From: Bacillus sp. FJAT-27264
Lineage (GTDB): Bacteria; Bacillota; Bacilli; Paenibacillales; Paenibacillaceae
Direction: 5' to 3'
DNA length: 64,000 bases
Assembly (NCBI RefSeq): GCF_001682855.1
Contig: NZ_MAQW01000003.1
Coordinates: 35,793 to 99,792, forward strand
The position numbers and the translations under genes are program-made. Below the pieces are notes generated by a model that was not told where the DNA came from, did not search any database, and worked only from the letters and a program-made list of their open reading frames with translations. Of the stretch, positions 17,891 to 27,730 are shown piece after piece; position 1 is the stretch's first letter, and every line of letters begins with the position of its first letter.

Positions 17891-18943
17891 TCAGCTTTCT
17901 GGATACATGATTACTTTGCCGATAAGTTCTTTTCTTTCCATTAATCGCTCGAACATTTCCGGACTCTCTTCAAGTGGTATTCGATGTGTAATCATTTTTT
18001 TAGTATTTAATCTGTTATTGTGCATAAAGTGAACCGTCGTTGCCCATTCTTTACCTGGGAATGGTGCAGATACACAACTCCATGATCCCCATACGGTTAG
18101 CTCACTTCTTAGGATTTTTTCAAAATAAAATCTTTCCATCGCAACATCTGCATAAGGGATACCCAGAAATACAACGCCGCCGCCTTTTTTGGCGTAACCA
18201 AACACAGTTGCTGCTGTATTTGACGTTCCGGCTGCTTCAACTACAATATCTGCATTCATGCCATCCGTATATTCAGCAACTTTTATCAGAACATCTTCAT
18301 TTAGAGAGTTAATTGTATAATCAGCGCCTAAGTCCTTGGCAATTTGAAGTTTCTCATCATCAATATCAACCGCAATTACTTTTTTCGCGCCAAAAATTTT
18401 TGCCCATTGAACTGCAAACAACCCAATGGTTCCCCCCGCTCCAACAATGACCACATCATCGCCAACCGATAGATTGGTCCGATAATACCCATGTAAAACT
18501 ACAGTAGAAGGTTCTACCATTGAAGCAGAATCGAAATCTAAATCATCAGGTACTTTAACTAGATTCTTCTCTGGAAGTTTGATGAATTCAGCAAAGCCAC
18601 CAGGTTCCTTAGCACCTATTGCATGCAATGAATTCGCTCTAGCTGGTTGGCCTGCCCGGTAATAATAATCGTCTTCATCTATAAGTGCTGGACATCCAGC
18701 AACATGATCTCCGACTTTCAGATTTGTTACTTCATCGCCAACTTGTTCTACTACACCTGCAAATTCATGTCCCCATATTTGACCAGGTGTGTGTGCACCT
18801 AATTTTTTATAACGAGAGATGTCAGATCCACAAATACCACATGCTTTTATTTTTACAATGACATCTTTTCCATCCAGTAATTGAGGTTTTTCCGCTTCTT
18901 CAAAACGCAGATCTCTTACTCCATACAGTTTCAATGATTTCAT
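17891..18943 (-). CDS. Zinc-type alcohol dehydrogenase, galactitol-1-phosphate 5-dehydrogenase-like
   Basis: A 350-residue medium-chain dehydrogenase oxidising a polyol phosphate to a ketose phosphate with NAD(P). Catalytic zinc ligands are visible: Cys35 in CGICGSD and GHE at 58-60. The nucleotide-binding motif GAGGTIGLFA is near 168. The structural zinc lobe is atypical: between Cys84 and about residue 106 the usual four-cysteine cluster is replaced by D-E-D-D-Y-Y-Y-R and neighbours. It overlaps the epimerase gene by 4 bp, so they are coupled. Confidence 0.88.
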   Translation of the reverse strand: MKSLKLYGVRDLRFEEAEKPQLLDGKDVIVKIKACGICGSDISRYKKLGAHTPGQIWGHEFAGVVEQVGDEVTNLKVGDHVAGCPALIDEDDYYYRAGQPARANSLHAIGAKEPGGFAEFIKLPEKNLVKVPDDLDFDSASMVEPSTVVLHGYYRTNLSVGDDVVIVGAGGTIGLFAVQWAKIFGAKKVIAVDIDDEKLQIAKDLGADYTINSLNEDVLIKVAEYTDGMNADIVVEAAGTSNTAATVFGYAKKGGGVVFLGIPYADVAMERFYFEKILRSELTVWGSWSCVSAPFPGKEWATTVHFMHNNRLNTKKMITHRIPLEESPEMFERLMERKELIGKVIMYPES

Positions 18944-19605
18944 TTTCTCTCTTCCTTTCTCTCTACATGTTCTAGACTCTTCAAATTCTTCACATGCGCT
19001 TTGTTATTAGCAAATAAGTAAGAACCGATGACAATCAAGGATGCGCCTGCTTCAATACATTGACTAGCTATACTCTCATCGACTCCACCATCAACCTCAA
19101 TCTGAATCCCCCGTTCACCTATCAGTACTTTCAGTTCTCTTATTCTATCAATCGTTTCTTCCATGAAAACTTGATTAGGTCTTCCAGGATTGATCGACAT
19201 AATTAGAATATAGTCAATGATGTTTAGGAAAGGTTTCAGTAAGGAAGTGTCAGTCCCAGGATTAATAACGATCCCTGCTTTCCTTCCATGTTGCTTAATC
19301 TGATCAATGACATAGCGAATATGAGGCGTTGATTCATAATGTACCGATATCATTTCTGCTCCAGTCTCTAACACGCTCGCTATGTGCTGCTCTGGGGTCG
19401 ACACCATCATGTGAACATCCAATTTCATATTCACTTGTTTTTTTATGTTTTTAATTTGTTCTGGGCCAAATGCGATATGCGGAACGAAATTCCCATCCAT
19501 CATATCTACATGAAGCACTCGAAATCCTTCTTCATATAACACATCGCATTCACTTTTCAAGTTCATTAAATCTGCCGCAAACAATGAAGGCAAAATTAAA
19601 GTCAT
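18940..19605 (-). CDS. Ribulose-phosphate 3-epimerase family (allulose-6-phosphate epimerase-like)
   Basis: A 221-residue TIM barrel. Visible motifs: VLHVDMMDGNFVPHIAFGP (metal and phosphate site), KLDVHMMVSTP, IMSINPGRPNQ and IEVDGGVDES. It epimerises a ketose phosphate at C3. In operons with a hexitol dehydrogenase the substrate may be allulose 6-phosphate (giving fructose 6-phosphate) rather than ribulose 5-phosphate. A housekeeping Rpe would sit elsewhere. It lies 23 bp behind the IIC gene. Confidence 0.85.
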   Translation of the reverse strand: MTLILPSLFAADLMNLKSECDVLYEEGFRVLHVDMMDGNFVPHIAFGPEQIKNIKKQVNMKLDVHMMVSTPEQHIASVLETGAEMISVHYESTPHIRYVIDQIKQHGRKAGIVINPGTDTSLLKPFLNIIDYILIMSINPGRPNQVFMEETIDRIRELKVLIGERGIQIEVDGGVDESIASQCIEAGASLIVIGSYLFANNKAHVKNLKSLEHVERKEERK

Positions 19606-19628
19606 GATCGTTTCCTCTTCCCTAGTTC

Positions 19629-20882
19629 CTAGTTAACTAAAGTGCTTACCCAATAAATTATTAAGCTCCAAAATCCAGTAAATGTAACATCTGTCCCTAA
19701 ACCGTCTAACTTAACTCCTGCACTAGTAAGCATTTGTGTTGCACCTGGTGCAACCAATCCTGCCAGATAGAATGTGATAATACAAAATACGACTGTCGAT
19801 ACAATCGAACGGAATAGATTTCCTTTGCTTGCTAGAGTACACATTACGGAGATATAGGTTACAGACATTAACAGTCCTATTGGAAAGAATTGAACGCCAG
19901 GCAGAATGAGTGCCATCAACATCACAAGTGGAATAGACACAACTGTAGTTGTAATCGTAGTTGGATCACCCAAGCCTAATGAGATATCCATTCCTACATT
20001 GAGCTTGGAGTCTGTTCCCATGCGTTTAACCATAAAGTCTCTGGCTGATTTCCCGATTGGAGACAGTCCATCCATCATCACTCCAACAACTTTAGGCATT
20101 AATACCATTACTCCGGCTATTCCCGTAGCCATAGTTACGATCTCCGCAATTGGTCTTTTAGTGATCGCCCCTAGAACTACACCAACAATAAATCCAATAA
20201 TAACGGGATCGCCAAGAACGCCCATTTTTTTATTAATTTTGTTTAGTGAAAACTCCAATTTATTCAAACCGGGAATGAAATCAATGATTTTATTTACCAA
20301 CCAGGCAATCGGATATCCCCAAGCTGAATAAATGAGCGTTGTATTCGTTGTACCTTCTAAACCAAAGTATTCTTGCCATTTTGCTGCAATCAAATCGCCT
20401 ACAAATAAAGCAATAACAGACATTACCAATGTGATTACCAATCCGATCCAGAAACTATCAAAAAGGAAGTAGGCTAAAGCTCCTGGAATCAAGAAATGCA
20501 TATAGTTCCATATATCAACATTTAATGTTTTAGTCCATTTAAGTCGAACTAATACTAAATTAATAATTAAACCAAGAGGAATTGCTAATGCTGCAAATGG
20601 GGGCACCCAAGAGGCCGCGCCTACAGCAGGCCATCCAATATCCGCGATCGTAAATCCCGAACCAATCTTCGCATAATAATCGACTGCTGGTTTTAACGAA
20701 GAATTAAGTAAGCCAACTACTAATGTTAATCCTAAGAAACCTACCCCAACTAATAACCCAGATTTGATAGCGTTCCCAAATTTCATTCGAAAGACTAAGC
20801 CAAGTAAGGTTATTATTAACGGCAAAATAGCAGTGGCACCCATATCGGTGATAGATTTTATAATATTATGCAAAGTATCCAT
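19629..20882 (-). CDS. PTS galactitol-family transporter subunit IIC
   Basis: A 417-residue membrane permease of the EIIC-GAT family with about 10-12 helices. N-terminal TDMGATAILPLIITLLGL and the later MGTDSKLNVGMDISLGLGDP segment are characteristic. It carries the polyol across the membrane while IIB phosphorylates it. It lies 18 bp after the IIB gene. Specificity within the GAT family covers galactitol, arabitol and related polyols and cannot be read from sequence alone. Confidence 0.9.
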   Translation of the reverse strand: MDTLHNIIKSITDMGATAILPLIITLLGLVFRMKFGNAIKSGLLVGVGFLGLTLVVGLLNSSLKPAVDYYAKIGSGFTIADIGWPAVGAASWVPPFAALAIPLGLIINLVLVRLKWTKTLNVDIWNYMHFLIPGALAYFLFDSFWIGLVITLVMSVIALFVGDLIAAKWQEYFGLEGTTNTTLIYSAWGYPIAWLVNKIIDFIPGLNKLEFSLNKINKKMGVLGDPVIIGFIVGVVLGAITKRPIAEIVTMATGIAGVMVLMPKVVGVMMDGLSPIGKSARDFMVKRMGTDSKLNVGMDISLGLGDPTTITTTVVSIPLVMLMALILPGVQFFPIGLLMSVTYISVMCTLASKGNLFRSIVSTVVFCIITFYLAGLVAPGATQMLTSAGVKLDGLGTDVTFTGFWSLIIYWVSTLVN

Positions 20883-20900
20883 TATGATTTACCACCTTAA

Positions 20901-21200
20901 CTATTTTTTTAGATCCGTAAGTTTTTCAAGCAACTGAGTTTTCAGGTTTTCTTCATTAATTCCGGTTACAAATCCCATAATGTTCAGATGTGGCTTTTCA
21001 TCAGTTTTGAAGTTATTTGTGGTTAGAACAATATCTACGTTGTCAATGATATTCGGTAGCTCCGCCATACTCGTTTTAATGATATTGTAGTTTGCAATAC
21101 CTGCTTCCTGTAGTACTACTTTCACTGCATCTGCTGCAATCGTTGAAGTGGCTACCCCGCTCCCACAAGCTACGACGATTTCAATTTTTGAGTTTGACAT
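20901..21200 (-). CDS. PTS galactitol-family subunit IIB
   Basis: A 99-residue cytoplasmic EIIB. The phosphocysteine is Cys12 in VVACGSGVATST, the P-loop of the GatB fold. It is the first gene of the operon, starts at ATG 21200 after TGGAGGA, and is followed closely by IIC. Confidence 0.9.
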   Translation of the reverse strand: MSNSKIEIVVACGSGVATSTIAADAVKVVLQEAGIANYNIIKTSMAELPNIIDNVDIVLTTNNFKTDEKPHLNIMGFVTGINEENLKTQLLEKLTDLKK

Positions 21201-21706
21201 GTTAATTCCTCCAGATAAATTAATATAAGTTCTAAGTCCATCCCAATGTGGTTTGATAAAATCCTTCTTCAGCTATATTGCAACTTTCAGGTTATTGTTT
21301 TGTCTCTTGTCACCTTCAATTCAAATTTTATTTTGTCTTGCTTTATGATCCCTTGTATCCAGCAGGATTAACTAAGTTCTTGCTGTGGATTCATAATAAC
21401 ATGACAAATTTGATTGTTGAATTCGTTTACATCCCACTTTTTAGACAACTAGTTGTACAAAAAAGTGATGAAATTCATTTGCACCCCTAAATTTTCCATA
21501 CTCTATGTAGAATGTAGCTGATTTGAGCCCCGCTAATAGCGAGTGGTATTGTCTTCTGGCGCGAAGCCAGCTCTGATTTCTACTCATTCCCTTGATGATC
21601 TAATTGTTCATCTGTTTCCTATGAGAACATGGAATAAGAATTGCTATTCAGAGGAACCTAACGGAAGGTTAACCAATATAGCTTTCCGAATGGAGCGTTT
21701 CTACTT
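21201..21706. promoter_or_regulatory. Control region between polyol operon and epoxide hydrolase gene, with a palindrome
   Basis: 506 bp without a credible gene. It contains the perfect palindrome ACAACTAGTTGT at 21445-21456, nested in a longer imperfect one (CACTTTTT on the left, AAAAAGTG on the right), and a small CTGGC-GCGAA-GCCAG hairpin at about 21557-21571. On the minus strand a weak promoter candidate (TTCAAC, 17 bp, TATTAT) lies near 21395-21425, downstream of the palindrome as the operon is read. A PRD activator site there would fit, but this is inference. Confidence 0.45.
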
Positions 21707-23032
21707 ATGAGCAGCAGATACTGGTTTCGTTTAACAATGACTCTGATTCTGTCCCTTGGGTTGATGGGCTGTATTACGAATGTCAAAGCAAACGCCGGGA
21801 AAATAACTCCCCAAGAGTACATAGCTAATCAAACGGAATTAATGAAGGAATCTACAGATAAGAACGCGATTATTCCGTTTCAGGTGAAGTTCCCAGAATC
21901 AGATCTTACCGAATTACGCAAGCGTATACTTGCGACAAAATGGCCTGAGAAGGAAACCGTAGCCTATCAATCGCAAGGCGTGCAGCTGTCGACGATTCAA
22001 GAACTCGCACGCTATTGGTCATCGGATTACGACTGGCGCAAGGTCGAGGCGAAGCTGAACGCTTTGCCGCAGTTCAAGACCGAGATCGATGGTGAGGACA
22101 TTCACTTCATCCACGTTCGGTCGAAGCATAAAGACGCTTTGCCGATCATCATCACGCACGGATGGCCTGGTTCGATCATCGAGCTACTAAAGGTTATCGA
22201 TCCGCTTACCAATCCTACGGCATATGGAGGCAAGGAATCGGACGCTTTTCATGTGGTCATTCCATCAATTCCAGGATACGGATTCTCGGGCAAGCCGACC
22301 ACGACCGGCTGGGACCCCGAACGCATCGCAAGTGCCTGGGCGGAGCTGATGGAGCGCCTTGGATATACGAAATATGTGGCGCAGGGCGGCGACTGGGGGG
22401 CGATTATCACGGATATGATGGCTGTACAGAAGCCCAAAGGATTGATCGGTATTCACTCCAACATGCCTGGCACGGTTCCACCCGATATTGAAAAGGCACT
22501 CAAGTGTGGCGGACCGATGCCCTCCGGTCTTTCAGAAGACGAAAAGCGCGCGTACAAGCAGCTAGAGTATGTATACAATCACATCGGCTATGCTGAAATG
22601 ATGGGAACACGCCCACAGACGTTGACCGGACTGGCAGATTCGCCCGTTGGCTTGGCCGCCTTTATGCTCGACCATGACGCAAAAAGTCTGGAGCTGATCT
22701 CACAGGCCTTTGCCGGACACCCCGGTGGCCTTTCGCGCGATGATGTTCTCGACAACATCACCCTTTACTGGCTGACGAACACGGCGATTTCTTCGGCTCG
22801 ACTCTACTGGGAGAACAAGCTCTCCTTTTTTGGAGTCAAGGGTGTCGAGATCCCGGTTGCCGTGAGTGTTTTTCCTGATGAGCTTTATCAGGACCCGCGA
22901 AGTTGGGCACAGCGCGCATATCCCAAACTCATGTATTACAACAAGCTCGACAAGGGCGGACACTTCGCGGCTTGGGAACAGCCAGAACTGTTCACTGCAG
23001 AACTCCGCGCCGCATTCAAGTCGTTACGTTAG
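21707..23032 (+). CDS. Epoxide hydrolase-like lipoprotein (EHN plus alpha/beta hydrolase)
   Basis: 441 residues. A lipoprotein signal peptide with lipobox LMGC (Cys22) is followed by the epoxide hydrolase N-terminal domain (about 56-165, including FQVKFPESDLTELRKRI). The alpha/beta hydrolase domain has the oxyanion motif HGWPGS (151-156), the nucleophile Asp229 in GGDWGA and the C-terminal His in GGHFAAWEQP. The family hydrolyses bulky epoxides. Membrane anchoring on the outside is unusual for epoxide hydrolases, which are mostly cytosolic. Codon use becomes G+C richer after about residue 85. Confidence 0.88.
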   Translation: MSSRYWFRLTMTLILSLGLMGCITNVKANAGKITPQEYIANQTELMKESTDKNAIIPFQVKFPESDLTELRKRILATKWPEKETVAYQSQGVQLSTIQELARYWSSDYDWRKVEAKLNALPQFKTEIDGEDIHFIHVRSKHKDALPIIITHGWPGSIIELLKVIDPLTNPTAYGGKESDAFHVVIPSIPGYGFSGKPTTTGWDPERIASAWAELMERLGYTKYVAQGGDWGAIITDMMAVQKPKGLIGIHSNMPGTVPPDIEKALKCGGPMPSGLSEDEKRAYKQLEYVYNHIGYAEMMGTRPQTLTGLADSPVGLAAFMLDHDAKSLELISQAFAGHPGGLSRDDVLDNITLYWLTNTAISSARLYWENKLSFFGVKGVEIPVAVSVFPDELYQDPRSWAQRAYPKLMYYNKLDKGGHFAAWEQPELFTAELRAAFKSLR

Positions 23033-23078
23033 TAGGGGGCCGGTGGAACTCACCAATAAATATTTTCCAATGTAAAAG

Positions 23079-23106
23079 GAAGAGCAGCCGGATGTGGCTG
23101 CTCTTC
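23079..23106. terminator. Bidirectional terminator
   Basis: GAAGAGCAGCC / GGCTGCTCTTC hairpin followed by T-rich sequence, between the convergent epoxide hydrolase gene and the large secreted-protein gene. Confidence 0.8.
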
Positions 23107-23137
23107 TTTATTAATGTCATGATTAACGTTCATCTAC

Positions 23138-26100
23138 TTAACGGTTGACCGTTACCTTGATTGTATCGCTAACGGTCACTCCTGCTGCGTTGACGAGCTC
23201 GGCATGATACTCGTACAATCCGGGTTCACGACTGATGATGGTCGTCTCAGCGCTCTGCGCCGATTGCGCGTTCGGTTTCAGCGCCTGCGTGTCGATAAGC
23301 TTACCGTTCTCGTACAGACGGTACTCCGTAGCATTGGTACCCCACCACAGGTTCATCGTCACCTTATAGTCACCATCCCCATCCCAATTGTCATTGGACA
23401 ATACTGGTTTGCCCGGGGAGGCGTCGCGAATTGTGACTGTAAGCGTATTGCTCTTGGTCGTGCCATATTTGTTGGTCAGCTCTGCGGTGTACACATACGT
23501 GCCGTTCGGCTTACCGTTAAGCTCTGTGCTTGTGGTCTGGGCCGATGGAGAAGCATCCTTCAGCGACTTGCTGTCGATCAGAAAGTCGTTCTCATAGAGC
23601 TTGTAGCTGGTGCCATTATTGCCCCACCAGAGATTCATGGTGACAGCATAATTGCCCTCGCTGAGTCCGCTGGCATAACCACTGTTCGAGGACAGTACCG
23701 GCTGTCCGGGTTTGCCTGTAGCTAGCGTCGTACCGCTCGTAACCTGAAAGGAAAAGCTCTTCTCAGCCGTATTACCAGCGGCGTCGGTTACGACGTATCC
23801 AACCGTATGGGCTCCTGCGCCCAGATCGGCAGCGTTCACGGTTTGGCCTTCGACGATCGGCCGTCCATCCAGCAGAAGCTGCTTGGATGCGACACCAGAC
23901 AGGATATCAGACGCAGTCAATTTAAAATGAAGTTGTGCTCCTTCTTCTACATCCCCGACTACATGACCGGATTCTGTCAGTTCTGCGGTTGGCGGAACCG
24001 TGTCGATACTAAGGTTGAGTGTCTTGGCTTCTTCCGCCTTACCCTTGCCAAACAAAGCATAATAAGTCAGCGTATGCCGGCCATCTTCCTTCACAACCAC
24101 TGGCGAGCTATACACCTTGTCCGTATTATCGTTCAATGCGTAATGGATGGTGGCCGTAACAGGGTCAGCCTTCAGGGTAATCTCAACGGGCTGATTCAGC
24201 CAGCCAGAAGACCCCGGCTGGGACGACAGCGTAGCTGTCGTCGCCGGAACGTTCTCCTCTTTTACAATAATGAAGTCCTCGAGATTTCTCGGCTTGAGCT
24301 GATAGGCGCCTTTAAAAATCGCGGCAACACCTGTAATATCCAGCTCCTGCCCTTCCGTATATGGGAAGCTGCTCTGTGTAATACCCGTCCGGGCATCTAC
24401 TCGCACATGATTGCTTGTCCCGTCAGCGGCAATGGCGTCGAATTCAAACGAACCACTCGGAGCCGCGCTCACGATGTTGCTTACCGTCACACCTGACAGC
24501 TTGAGCAATTGACCTTGATTGTCGTTGTTCACCGCTGTTGCCGAAATCGGCAGCGGGAGAGATGCCGTTCCGGTCTTCGCAATCTGCACCACGTCGGACA
24601 ACTCCAGCTCTGTATTGTACAGCGTAGTAGGCGCCGTCACTTTAACCTTATCACCGGCATGAAAGCCGCTCTGGCTCTGAAAAACATACAGTCCACCAGT
24701 CTCATCCTGCAAGTAAAAACTCTGACCGCCGAAAATACCCGGCTCAGTCGTAACAGACCCTTCCACAGTCACGAGTGTACCTGTGGCCTTGTTCCGAGCT
24801 TCGCTGACAGAGATCGCAGCTGGAATCGGATCCTGCTCTGCCGGGAGCGGTTCGGCCGGAACGTTACCCAGCGTCACTGCTTCGGTCGTCAGGTTGGTGC
24901 TATTAAGGCGAAGTCGCAGGTTCGAAGCAGCAGTCGTGCCTGGCTTGATCTGCACCGTCAGATCTTTGTAGGCATGGCCGTTCAGATCAGCAGTCAGGCT
25001 GAAGGAGGAGCTGTAGCCATAGCTGCTCGGCCAGGTACCATCGTTATTTTGGATCTTAGCGATCTGGGCGCCACCGCTGACCTGGTAGATGCCCACCTGG
25101 AAGCCGGATACTGTAGTGCCGGCGGGCAGATTATCTGCGCTCACGCGGATTTGAAAATTCTGCGCATTCGGCAATACGGCCTGGTGTGTGAATTTGTACA
25201 CCGCGTTCGCGCTAGTTGTTGGTCCGCCGTAGGAGCCTGCCTTGAACGTACTACGATCATACCATTTGTACCCTGCATTCGGCTGGGACCACGGCTCGGG
25301 TTGTGGCTCGGTGGACAGTGCTGGCTCTTCAAACGGCAGCAGCGCTGTAGGCTGATCTAGTGTCAGGCCGCTGACCTGTGTGAAATCTGTATAGCTCTCT
25401 TTCTTGGCGAGCCAGTTAACAGTATTCACCAGCAGCTTGCCATCGTCGACTTCTTTGAAGCCGTCGTAAGTTGTTTTCTTAGCGCCGGTATCCTCACGCA
25501 GATATTTCGGGGTTGCATCTTCTACTGGGGAAGAGTCGCCGATAAAGGCTGCTTTGCCAGCGCCTTTTTTCGCAACTGCGACATAAGGGCCTTCCAATAC
25601 GCCACCGCCATTGTAGACGCCTTGGTCTACGGCGTTGGGCCAGGCTGCATTAGTTTGTGGCAGGTACACGATACCCTTCGCCCGGTTCGGGTCCAGGATG
25701 GCCAGTGTGGAGCCCGCATGCATCGCTACGGACGATACCCCTGTTGTGATGCCGAAGGCCTGATTAGGAGGGACAATATTGGTCGCATTGATGTCGCCGA
25801 GGGCGTTGTAGCGGAACCGAACCCCGAACTCATTGGCCAGCCAGTCAGAACTGACCACACCCTGCATTGCATCGGAAGCGGCCTCTGCGGCGCTCATGCC
25901 TTTGGCGGGGTTCTCCCACGCTCCGCGGCGGTATCCGTTGAACGCCTCAGAACCGTCCCAGCGGTTTTTGTTGCGGTCTGCGTTGTAATGGTCAGCGATG
26001 AAGAAAATGCTACCGCCATTTTGCACGTATTGCGCCATCGCCTGCTGTTCACTGGCTTTGTAAGGCACGTTGGCCTCGGCTGTGATGAAGACATCATAAG

Positions 26101-26431
26101 CGGTTAGATCGCTTAAAGTAATCGGTGTTGTCTTGCGAAGCTCCTTAACATAATAACCATTTTGCGCAAGTGCGTTACCGAAATCGGAAAAAGCGCCGTC
26201 AATCACCCAATCGGCTGCGCCCGCAGTCTGCTCATGGGTATTATCGAACAAAATCTTTTTGCCCGCATTCTCATTGACTACTTTGGCTTCAATGTACGGC
26301 GCAGGGTCGGTGGGTCCCTCAGCGTATACAGCCGGACCGGCTCCGAATGTGAACAACTGCATCGGAACAGCTACCGCCACTGCAAACATGCCCTTAATCA
26401 GCTTCTTTTTCCAATCTGAATGTTTTTTCAT
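23138..26431 (-). CDS. Large multidomain secreted protein (DUF4350/GATase-like, OB-fold, Ig-like repeats)
   Basis: 1097 residues from ATG 26431 (AAGGAGG sits 6 bp away; ATG 26437 would touch the ribosome site). Order: signal peptide (about 1-38, ending VYAEG); a flavodoxin/glutamine-amidotransferase-like domain (about 50-340, with [11 protein letters not shown] and [15 protein letters not shown]); a beta-sandwich (about 390-535); two OB-fold segments like the nuclease YhcR (about 545-735, [20 protein letters not shown]); a chitobiase-type C-terminal domain (about 740-815); an Ig/OmpL47-like domain (about 820-905); and two Fn3-like repeats sharing VTMNLWWG and LYEN (about 910-1097). The latter occur in Paenibacillus chitinases. 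No sortase or SLH anchor is seen. Function unknown; extracellular glycan or nucleic acid processing is plausible. Confidence 0.85.
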   Translation of the reverse strand: MKKHSDWKKKLIKGMFAVAVAVPMQLFTFGAGPAVYAEGPTDPAPYIEAKVVNENAGKKILFDNTHEQTAGAADWVIDGAFSDFGNALAQNGYYVKELRKTTPITLSDLTAYDVFITAEANVPYKASEQQAMAQYVQNGGSIFFIADHYNADRNKNRWDGSEAFNGYRRGAWENPAKGMSAAEAASDAMQGVVSSDWLANEFGVRFRYNALGDINATNIVPPNQAFGITTGVSSVAMHAGSTLAILDPNRAKGIVYLPQTNAAWPNAVDQGVYNGGGVLEGPYVAVAKKGAGKAAFIGDSSPVEDATPKYLREDTGAKKTTYDGFKEVDDGKLLVNTVNWLAKKESYTDFTQVSGLTLDQPTALLPFEEPALSTEPQPEPWSQPNAGYKWYDRSTFKAGSYGGPTTSANAVYKFTHQAVLPNAQNFQIRVSADNLPAGTTVSGFQVGIYQVSGGAQIAKIQNNDGTWPSSYGYSSSFSLTADLNGHAYKDLTVQIKPGTTAASNLRLRLNSTNLTTEAVTLGNVPAEPLPAEQDPIPAAISVSEARNKATGTLVTVEGSVTTEPGIFGGQSFYLQDETGGLYVFQSQSGFHAGDKVKVTAPTTLYNTELELSDVVQIAKTGTASLPLPISATAVNNDNQGQLLKLSGVTVSNIVSAAPSGSFEFDAIAADGTSNHVRVDARTGITQSSFPYTEGQELDITGVAAIFKGAYQLKPRNLEDFIIVKEENVPATTATLSSQPGSSGWLNQPVEITLKADPVTATIHYALNDNTDKVYSSPVVVKEDGRHTLTYYALFGKGKAEEAKTLNLSIDTVPPTAELTESGHVVGDVEEGAQLHFKLTASDILSGVASKQLLLDGRPIVEGQTVNAADLGAGAHTVGYVVTDAAGNTAEKSFSFQVTSGTTLATGKPGQPVLSSNSGYASGLSEGNYAVTMNLWWGNNGTSYKLYENDFLIDSKSLKDASPSAQTTSTELNGKPNGTYVYTAELTNKYGTTKSNTLTVTIRDASPGKPVLSNDNWDGDGDYKVTMNLWWGTNATEYRLYENGKLIDTQALKPNAQSAQSAETTIISREPGLYEYHAELVNAAGVTVSDTIKVTVNR

Positions 26432-26645
26432 CCCCATCCTCCTTAAGTGATAGATCGGCAGGCCTTACCAAAATTAACCACCTGCTTGTCGTCTACTATC
26501 CTATCGCCCAAGAATTAGGAGGAACATAGATTTATGTAAACTTATGTAAATAAATCTTTTGACCTATGTATCGAGCATTACAAAATAAGTTTACCCCTCC
26601 ACTCTTTGTTAGTATAATTTTCTTAATGGTTGAAAGGAGAATGAC

Positions 26646-27638
26646 ATGTTAACAAGAGAAAGACTTGAACATCAACAAATTTGGCTGTATGTAATTGCTC
26701 TAATTATTGGTGGCATTATAGGATTGACTAGCCCTCAGGCTGGTTCATTGCTTCATTTTACGATCTCACCAATTCTAGCGATTCTTCTGTATAGCATGTT
26801 TGCCCAAATCCCATTTCTTCAATTACGAGATTCGCTTTCCAATGGAAGATTTATTGGGGCTTTATTAGTCACTAATTTTGTGATCGTCCCTATCGTAGTG
26901 TGGATATTAACCCAGATCTTCCCTCAGTCCCCTCCAATTTTAGTCGGAATTTACTTGGTATTGTTAACGCCATGTATTGATTACGTAATCGTATTTACAC
27001 AACTGGGACGTGGCAATGAGAAGCTTATGCTAGCGGCAACTCCTATCTTATTCGTTGTCCAAATGATTTTGCTTCCTTTTTATTTGTGGTTATTTATTGG
27101 AGATGAAGCAGCTAAAATTGTGAAGGTTGGACCTTTTGTCGAAGCATTCTTGTTTCTAATTGTTATCCCTCTATTTCTGGCAATTATGACGCAACTGTGG
27201 GCCAAAAATAAAACAAGTGGAGAAAGAGCACTGAATTTATCAGCCTGGTTACCCGTTCCGTTCATGGCACTAGCCTTAATTGTTGTAGTTGCTTCTCAAA
27301 TCGAAAAGGTTGTTAACGATTTTGATGTTATCCTAAATGTCATCCCCATCTATATTTTATTTCTTATTGTGATGCCAATTTTATCGCGTATGATTGCGGC
27401 ATGGTTCCGTCTGGATGTCGGGGCTGGAAGAGCGCTTATTTTCAGTTCAGGAACTCGAAATTCGCTCGTAGTTCTCCCTTTGGCATTATCTTTACCAGGA
27501 GAATGGGCTACCATAGCAGCGGCAGTAATTGTAACTCAGACTATTGTGGAACTTGTAGGTGAACTGATTTACATACGGATCGTTCCTGCATTCATTTTGC
27601 GGGATAAAGAGCCTGAACATAGCAAAAGCAGCCTATAA
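26646..27638 (+). CDS. Arsenic-resistance-type transporter (bile acid:sodium symporter superfamily)
   Basis: A 330-residue protein with about 10 helices, resembling Acr3-like arsenite permeases annotated as arsenic resistance protein. The central helix contains LVLLTPCIDYVIVFTQLGRG, matching the Cys-containing pore region of Acr3 proteins, and a late FSSGTRNSLVVLPLALSLP segment is also typical. No arsR or arsC lies beside it, so arsenite export is probable but not proven. ATG 26646 has AAAGGAGA upstream. Confidence 0.82.
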   Translation: MLTRERLEHQQIWLYVIALIIGGIIGLTSPQAGSLLHFTISPILAILLYSMFAQIPFLQLRDSLSNGRFIGALLVTNFVIVPIVVWILTQIFPQSPPILVGIYLVLLTPCIDYVIVFTQLGRGNEKLMLAATPILFVVQMILLPFYLWLFIGDEAAKIVKVGPFVEAFLFLIVIPLFLAIMTQLWAKNKTSGERALNLSAWLPVPFMALALIVVVASQIEKVVNDFDVILNVIPIYILFLIVMPILSRMIAAWFRLDVGAGRALIFSSGTRNSLVVLPLALSLPGEWATIAAAVIVTQTIVELVGELIYIRIVPAFILRDKEPEHSKSSL

Positions 27639-27652
27639 AGGGCTGCCTTTTT
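27624..27652 (+). terminator. Terminator overlapping the stop codon
   Basis: AAAAGCAGCC / GGCTGCCTTTTT. The TAA stop of the transporter (27636-27638) lies in the hairpin loop, so the last coding codons form the left arm. Confidence 0.75.
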
Positions 27653-27730
27653 GTATTGAATATGTTATTGAACTTCTCAAATTCCCCATTTTAAGTAGTT
27701 CTCTTCATTAGGAATAGTCCAGGCTCAAGC

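Noticed and set aside
24509..25360. Long antisense frames (up to 283 codons) inside the large secreted-protein gene
   Set aside because: Shadows of a G+C rich gene; no start signals and biased composition.
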